This document shows, one piece after another, positions 58,117 to 64,000 of a DNA stretch of 64,000 nt. Positions within the stretch are counted from its first letter, which is position 1. Each line of letters begins with the position of its first letter. A model generated the notes under the pieces. It made no database searches and was not told the origin of the DNA. It worked only from the letters and a program-made list of their open reading frames with translations. Origin of the DNA: Bidens hawaiensis (taxonomy: Eukaryota; Streptophyta; Magnoliopsida; Asterales; Asteraceae); contig JAIQDT010000059.1 of assembly GCA_021521415.1 (NCBI GenBank), positions 3,038,001 through 3,102,000 of the forward strand, in the 5' to 3' direction. The translations under genes and the position numbers were made by a program.

Positions 58117-58528
58117 TGTTGGTACATGATGTCAGTAGTTCAGTATATAGTGTCTGTAATCGAGTCGTTTGGATTTGTGTTTTGCATGTAGCGAAGTTAG
58201 CTCACAAGTTCGCTAATACAGGCGAACTTGATGAGTAAGCGAAGTTAGGAACAACTTCGCCTGAACATGCCAGACGAAGTTGTCGTGTTTATAAGTATAG
58301 GTTACGGCTGAGATGTTAATCAGTTTTTAGTTTTACGTGTAACGAGTTGTGTAATCAGTGATTGATATCACGTGTTTCCAGTTGCAATATACAACGTGTC
58401 TTTGCTTATTGTAACGTGTGTTCAATCGTGTTAGCTCGTATCGTCTTCTACGCTCGTAACGTCTTATGTAGGGATTCCGCACCTACGTAGAACGAGATAT
58501 TCTGTGTAGATCCGGCTGGGAACCTACA
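58117..58528 (+). repeat. 3' LTR of the truncated Sirevirus
   Basis: TGTTGGTACATGATG to GGGAACCTACA, 412 bp. Short inverted ends TGTTGG/CCTACA. U3 contains six GCGAA(G/C)TT words in hairpin order, followed by TTTATAAG (58288-58295). Confidence 0.8.
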
Positions 58529-59181
58529 AATTACTTCAATTTGGACTGAATTAAGTGCATTAGAGGTTTCGTAATGATGAGAATTGAGGTTAATTAAAGG
58601 TTTGGATAGTGAATTGTATTGGAATTAAGGTTTGGATAGATTGACGGATATGGCGGGAATGGAGTTCAGTTTGAGTCCGTACAGGTTCGGAATTGGATTC
58701 TGAGTTGGTTAGGATTAGTTTTGTGGTTAATTAGTAAGATTTGGACAAGTTCAGATTTCTAGACATTATTGATCATGATGAATGCTTATTTGTTAGTATG
58801 AGTGCTTATTCGTTAGCATGAGTGCTCATTCGCTAGTGAGTCAGTTACACCTGATTCGTCCAACTGGCATTCATAACTGATCATTCGTGTACTTATTCGT
58901 TAACCGGAACTCATTCACTACAGAAACCATTCGCTAAACCCATTTGTTAAACCATTCGTCACATACTCATTCGCTATTCAAGCACATTCGTTACTACAGT
59001 ACCTCATTCGTCAAAACATTCATTCGTTTAAAATTCGTGTGGTCATTCACATAAACAGTAGCCTTGTTCTTTTGTGTAAACAGTAATTGTTCATTCGTGT
59101 TTTCTTAAAGTATCTCATTCGTGTGATTCAAGTTTCCAGAATTGTCAATTTTAGTCCCTAGACTTACATAAATTGATAATC
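58529..59181. repeat. ATTCG-rich leader region before the third copia gag
   Basis: 58529-58770 is GGTTTGGATAG-rich and unrecognised. 58780-59125 holds more than twenty (C/T)ATTCG(T/C)(T/G) words, many as CTCATTCGTTA or CATTCGCTA, the word that forms the palindromes at 12.7-12.96 kb. No PBS or LTR end could be found. Confidence 0.5.
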
Positions 59182-60503
59182 ATGTCATCTCCTGCTTCTT
59201 TATACGCATTGGCCTCGCAAAACGCTTTAATGCAACAAATGTTGACGATGGATAATGAGATCGGATCTCATAATAAGTGTCCGAAGTTTCTTAAATTGTC
59301 ATATTTCGCAAGATGGGAACCGAGGTTCCGAGCTCATTTGGGTTCAATTCATCCTGGTTGTGTTAGGCATTTGGATGTGGTATACGTGCAACCACAAGTT
59401 GGCAGTGAAACTACAGGGCATACAGACAAAGCATTCAACATGTACGAGGTAAACAAGGTCAAAGATACGGAGAATGAGACGAAGGCCTAATCAACTTTGA
59501 CCATGGCATTACTAGAAAGCATCTTCCATCAATTCAGTCATATTAAACTCTTTGCTACTTTATTTGCTCAACTGAAGACACATAGCTTGGGTAACACTCT
59601 TGAGAGCAAGAAGACAATGGTCAAGTTTCAGTTTAGAACTTCACTCTGCTCAAGAATGAGACTGTTGAAGAGATGATAAGTAGGTTTTGTCATCTTATGG
59701 CTGAAATGTCCACTGTGAAATTAGAGCCAAGAGAAGTAGATAAGATTGACACATTGAAGAATGCCTTGCCTGCAACATACTCTACCTTCTTGCTTGTTCT
59801 AAAGGAATATGGCTACTTTCGGAATGAAAATCTCACTTCCGAAGAGTTTATCAATAAACTAGAAGAATGAGAATATGACATGAAGTGTCAAACGTCTCTA
59901 AAAGATATCCAGAATCCTACATTATATGGTGGATCATTACCGGCAAGCAACACTGGAGGCTCAGTTCCTATTACGGCTTTTTGCTCTCAAAGTTCCCCTG
60001 ATGGAACTTCAAGCTGTAACCAACCAAATGTATGCTTTATGTCATCTAGGTCGAATGCTGGATCTAGCCAGTCAAGTTCACCGCCTAATGTGAACATGAA
60101 AGAGGCGGAACGACAGTTCACGTTCATGTGTGCTTTCATGACATCTTACGAACAGCTTGTGGGGAGCAAGATTGCTGCAAGCGAACTGACTGATGAAGAT
60201 TATGATCAGATTGATCCGGATGATCTTGAACTCATGGACCTAAAGTGAAACATGTCCATGATAGTTCGTAAAGTAAAGAAGTTCATGCAGAGAACTGGTA
60301 ATGATCTACCCACACTCAACAAAAGGGTAGGTTTTGATAAATTAAAAGTGAAGTGCTACAACTGCCAAGAGTTTGGGCATTTCGCGAAGGAATGTGACAA
60401 ACCAAAGAAGGAATACAACGATCCTCTAACTCAGATCGTACTTCAGGCAAAAGCAACAATTTTCCTGAAAAGAAATCAAAGACGACAGACGAGGATCAGG
60501 TAA
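59182..60503 (+). pseudogene. gag: Third copia Gag with zinc knuckle
   Basis: ATG at 59182, MSSPASLYALASQNALMQQ. A frame break near 59490 separates the first part from VEEMISRFCHLMAEMSTVKL and EEFINKLEE, the UBN2-type Gag core (59650-59870). After a stop (59868) the frame continues with a Ser/Pro-rich linker and DEDYDQIDPDDLELMDLK, then a stop at 60246, then the knuckle CYNCQEFGHFAKEC (60354-60395). Same domain order as the Gag at 46671-48488. Broken by at least three stops or shifts. Confidence 0.85.
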
Positions 60504-62440
60504 AATCAAGCAGTTCACAAGCTTTAGTGGTAAATGAATGGTTAGACTGTTCACAGAAGCTGTTGGGAAACCAGGAAAACCTTGCTATGGTTGATCCTGC
60601 TGAGCATTTCGAGGATGCTAGTGGGGATAATTTATCTGAATACAGTGACACTTCTGAGTCAGAAACGGATTCTGACAACTCCTGTGTTGAACAAACCGAG
60701 TCGTTCGCTTGCATGGCAAAAATTGAAGAGGTTTGTACCAATTCTTCATTTAAATTATCGGTTAATGAGTCACATGAGACATTCACTACTCAAGTAGTTA
60801 CCGAGTGTGATAATTGTTGCGAGCTCAAGTGTAAACACGAATCTGCTTTGCAACAAAACGATCAACTCATTAATGAACTTTCAATGTTGAAGGAGTGTCA
60901 CAGACAAAAATCCAAACTTTTGGATCAATCAACATTAAAAATTTAGAATTTGTTTGCGAGTAACCACGACTTGAAGGCGGAAGTGAATTGTAAACTTGTG
61001 ATTATTGAACAATATTTTCAAGAGATCCTGAAATTATGAATCAGCATAACGAAACTTGAGAATGAAGTTTTAGAACTTAAAAATAAAATCAGTAAGTTTA
61101 GAGATTCTTCGTTTCTTTTGAATAAAATCATCGAAGTAAATCATTCACAACAAAAGAACGGAAAGGCTGGATTGGGATTTGTGGAAATTCCTCCACCATG
61201 CAAAAGTGATTATTCGAGTATTCCATAGGTGGTTGACTCAAAGACTGTTATATCTAATACAACCTCTTAAAAACCCGAAAGTAATCCTGTGAATGTTGAA
61301 AATGTTGAATCGGTTAATACAACTCACGAAATGGTTCACGTTAAAAGTAACTCGGTCTTTACCGAGAATGAAATCGATGTTTCGATTGAAGAGTTGATTG
61401 AACCGGAAGAAATTGTTAAAAAAAACATTCCGTCTGATAATCACATTCTTTGTGAACCAGAAGAATTTGAACAGGCTGTATACGATTCAAAATCTTAGGA
61501 GAACTCTTCAAGCAAACCGAAGACTACTTTTAATGTAAAATTGTCAGACAAACCGAAATTGTCTGATGAGGATTTGAGGAAATTTGTCAATCCTCATAAA
61601 CATACTAAATTAAACAAGGTCGGGTTTTTAAGTTGAAAGTCTTAACAAAGTCTTTTGTGACAAAGAAGTTCCTTTGAACTTACTCAAACCTGAAATGATT
61701 GAAAGCGTATTTAATGATGATACGTCTAAAGTTATCGAGCTTGAAAAAGAATTTCTTAAGTCAAAAACGCCTAAAACTCAAGCAAAACAAACTGTGAATA
61801 CATTTAAACCTATAAAATTTGTCAAATCTTCTGGTTTAGAGAGTTCTTCGAACACAACAAACCTAGAATTTTACAAAAACAAAAAGGGCATAAAAGACAT
61901 AGTTTCAGACCCGGTAGCTCATGTGACTCCTAAGGTTGAAGTTGTTCAACCTAAGCCTGTACAATCGACCACTGTTACACCATAAAAGATTATTGATACT
62001 CATCTTTGTTTCAAATGTGGTGAAACGGGTCACGTTGCTAAAAAATGTCGGGCTATGGCTCACGTTGCTAAAAAATGTCGGGAAACGGTTGATAATGTCA
62101 AACAAACACCTAAAAGTAAAATTCCAACTGTTGACATTGAACAAAAATCTATGGAATCACATGTTGACGAATCATACATAATTTATTCAAACATCAACCC
62201 ATGAAAGGTTGTTCGGGTTGATGATTCTATTGTATCATGAAAATCGTTTGAACTTCTTCAACCGATCTGTAAGAACACAAATTCGGGAGTGATAAGAGAC
62301 TGTTACTTGAAAAAGAAAGCCAAGAAACCTATTACTTATTCTCAAATTCCTCAATCATTCCCGAAATCATCCTTTAAAGTAAACGTTTCTCCGAAATTAT
62401 CGAAAGGAGAGCCTAAGACCGAGGCTTAGGCTCCTTTTTG
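60504..62440 (+). pseudogene. Gag C-terminal extension with second knuckle
   Basis: Broken frames: an acidic Ser/Asp/Glu stretch (SEYSDTSESETDSDNS, 60640-60690), a coiled-coil-like part (60790-61130), Lys/Pro-rich linkers (61500-61980) and a second zinc knuckle, CFKCGETGHVAKKC (62010-62051), whose second half, HVAKKCR, is duplicated directly afterwards. Corresponds to 45107-46645 of the minus-strand element. Ends at a hairpin, GAGCCTAAG/CTTAGGCTC (about 62409-62433). Confidence 0.65.
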
Positions 62441-62490
62441 AACTAATAATTTTACCTCATGTGCAAAGTTCATCCAGGATAATATCTTGA

Positions 62491-64000
62491 GATAAATGGA
62501 TCTTAGACAGTGGATGTTCTCCGCATATTACCGGTAACCTAGACCTCCTAAAAAATGTTTAAGATATTCAGGAGGGTTATGTGGCTTTCGCGGGTAACAA
62601 TAGGGGTATGATTACAAAGGAGGGAGAAGTATCGAACAGTCATATTACGTTCGAGAAAGTAAATTATTGTGAGAAGGTAGATCATAATCTATTGAGCATT
62701 TCACAGATTTGTGACAAAAAGTATACTACCATCTTCACTGATAAGGAATGTGTAATCCTTCAACCGGGATTCATGATTCCAGAAGAAATGGTTGTAATGA
62801 GATCTCTGAGATCGAATGATATTTATGTCCTAGACATGAGTACTAACATATCAGTTTCACCTTCTGAAACGTGTTTTTTCTCAAAAGCAACTGAGAAAGA
62901 CTCGATTTTATGGCACAGATGGATGGGACACATCCACATTCGCATAATGAATCATTTAATTGCAACGACCTTGTGGATGGTGTGTCCCTAAAGCATTCAA
63001 GTTAAATGATCATTATGTTGCCTATAAGAAGGGGAAGCAGAAGAAGAAGTCACACCCGAGCAAATCGATAAATTCGATTGACACTCCATTAGAGCGACTT
63101 CATATGGATTTATTCGGTCTAGTGAATCGTGCTAGCATCGCGGGTGATTGTTATTGTTTGGTTGTAACTGATGACTTCTCACGATACTCATTGGTTTTAT
63201 TTATGCGGTCTAATGATCAGACACATGTTTTGATTCAGAACCTAATCACTAACATCGAATCACTTTACAAACTTAAAGTGAGAAGAATTCGTAGTGACAG
63301 GGGTACGAATTTAAAAAAAACGTGTTGGACTTCTTTTGTATTCAAAGGGGAATACATAGGGAGTTCAGCGCACTGTACGTACCACAACAAAACGGTGTGT
63401 CTGAACGGAAGAACCTAACGTTAATTGAGGAGGCTAGGACTATGATAGCGGATTCTAAGCTTCCCGTTCAATTCTGGAACGAGGCTGTGAATACCACTTG
63501 CTACACGCTTAATCGAGTCCTCATGGTTAATAAGTTCAAAAAGACAAGTTACGAACTTCTTAATACCCGTAAGCCGAATTTAAAGTATTTGGAACCTTTC
63601 GGGTGTCGTGTTCGGTTTTGAAGAAAGATGCTGGGAAATTCGATGAGAAGGTGTTCAAAGGATACTTTCTTGGGTATAATTCACTTAAGAAGCGGGTATT
63701 CAATATTTCTTCGGGGTGTGTAGAAGAATGGTTTAATTTTGATTGTCAGAGTTACACTACACCTCAAACCGGAAAAGGACCTGACTGGATGTTTGATTAT
63801 GAATCTTTATTTAATTCGTTCACACCGTCAGTTGAAGAAACTTCTGAAGACTTGGTTCGAGCCTATTTAGAAGATCAAGTATTCCAAAACCAAGTTCTTC
63901 TACATACGACGAGAACGAGTTATCTATTCAATCAGAAACATCGATCCGATGAAGCTGAGTTCGTTGATTCATCTTCAGTACCTTTGGAAGAAGCTCACGA
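62491..64000 (+). pseudogene. pol: Copia protease-integrase, runs off the window
   Basis: DKWILDSGCSPHITGN at 62491 is the protease site; VDHNLLSISQICDKKY and LWHRWMGHIHIRIMN (integrase zinc His pair) follow. A frameshift at about 62985 leads to HMDLFGLVNRASIAGD (first catalytic Asp; the usual GP is GL), YCLVVTDDFSRYSLVLF and RRIRSDRGT, where the usual SDNGTEF has become SDRGTNL. A further shift at about 63320 gives VPQQNGVSERKNLTLIEEAR with the catalytic Glu. Another shift near 63610 continues the C-terminal segment (VFKGYFLGYNSLKKRVFNIS) to the window end. Confidence 0.85.

Larger units (their letters stand above)
52009..58528 (+). mobile_element. 5'-truncated Sirevirus (plus)
   Basis: Protease, integrase, RT and RNase H (52009-55316), spacer with structured modules, accessory ORF (to 58037), polypurine tract and 3' LTR (58117-58528). 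No gag, PBS or 5' LTR precedes it; homology to the other Sirevirus begins at GTGCAGGAA (52009). Coding regions are much better preserved than in the other elements. Confidence 0.85.

Noticed and set aside
62409..62440. Hairpin followed by a T run, like a bacterial terminator
   Set aside because: The context is a plant retrotransposon; rho-independent termination does not apply. Kept only as a possible RNA structure.

Overview
The window looks like a transposon-dense, probably pericentromeric, stretch of a eudicot nuclear genome. I see no intact host gene, no rRNA or functional tRNA and nothing bacterial. The Sirevirus-type Ty1/copia elements carry large accessory ORFs whose N-terminal plant-transposon-protein domain is of the kind I associate with Asteraceae genomes, so a composite (daisy/lettuce/chrysanthemum group) is my best guess. 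That assignment comes from memory of protein families and is not proven here.

Layout. 1-1315: simple repeats, ATT microsatellites and two exon-like fragments. 1312-3671: a decayed minus-strand Mutator-like (MULE) transposase with FAR1-type zinc ribbon and OTU-like tail, cut off by a gypsy LTR relic (3671-5462) that holds a hAT-type MITE (4293-5086). 5463-11390: a Ty3/gypsy element with gag but no pol (TR-GAG type). 11395-18986: TAA microsatellite, hairpin-rich promoter-like DNA, a minus-strand gypsy gag and a plus-strand gypsy pol relic with the start of its 3' LTR. 18987-50790: a minus-strand solo LTR with TTGTT target duplications, split by a complete Sirevirus (21119-50508, minus, TSD TCTTT). 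That Sirevirus is itself split by an LTR-internal-LTR-internal-LTR array of the first gypsy family (32991-44351, TSD TTAAC) and, in its 5' LTR, by a PIF/Harbinger-type MITE (49047-49961, TSD TTA). 52009-58528: a 5'-truncated but well preserved second Sirevirus (plus). 58529-64000: a third, decayed copia/Sirevirus running off the window. The order of nesting follows from the target duplications.

Signals not explained by a plain TE annotation: (1) the gypsy family has, between PBS and gag, an array of about seven hairpins with compensatory base changes, kept in copies that have lost gag, a candidate packaging or dimerisation leader; (2) its LTR carries TATA box, two well-formed introns and a poly(A) signal, aligned in several copies; (3) in two different Sireviruses the accessory ORF is preceded by a cluster of the same short motif that fills that element's own LTR, followed by a TATA box and, in one, a leader intron, which suggests an internal promoter for the accessory gene; (4) the plus-strand Sirevirus carries a duplicated structured module with stable tetraloops directly after pol; (5) a gypsy-region promoter at 12.7-13.0 kb has five covarying palindromes upstream of its TATA box.

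All coordinates were read by eye; LTR ends are supported by TG...CA termini, PBS/PPT and target duplications where stated.
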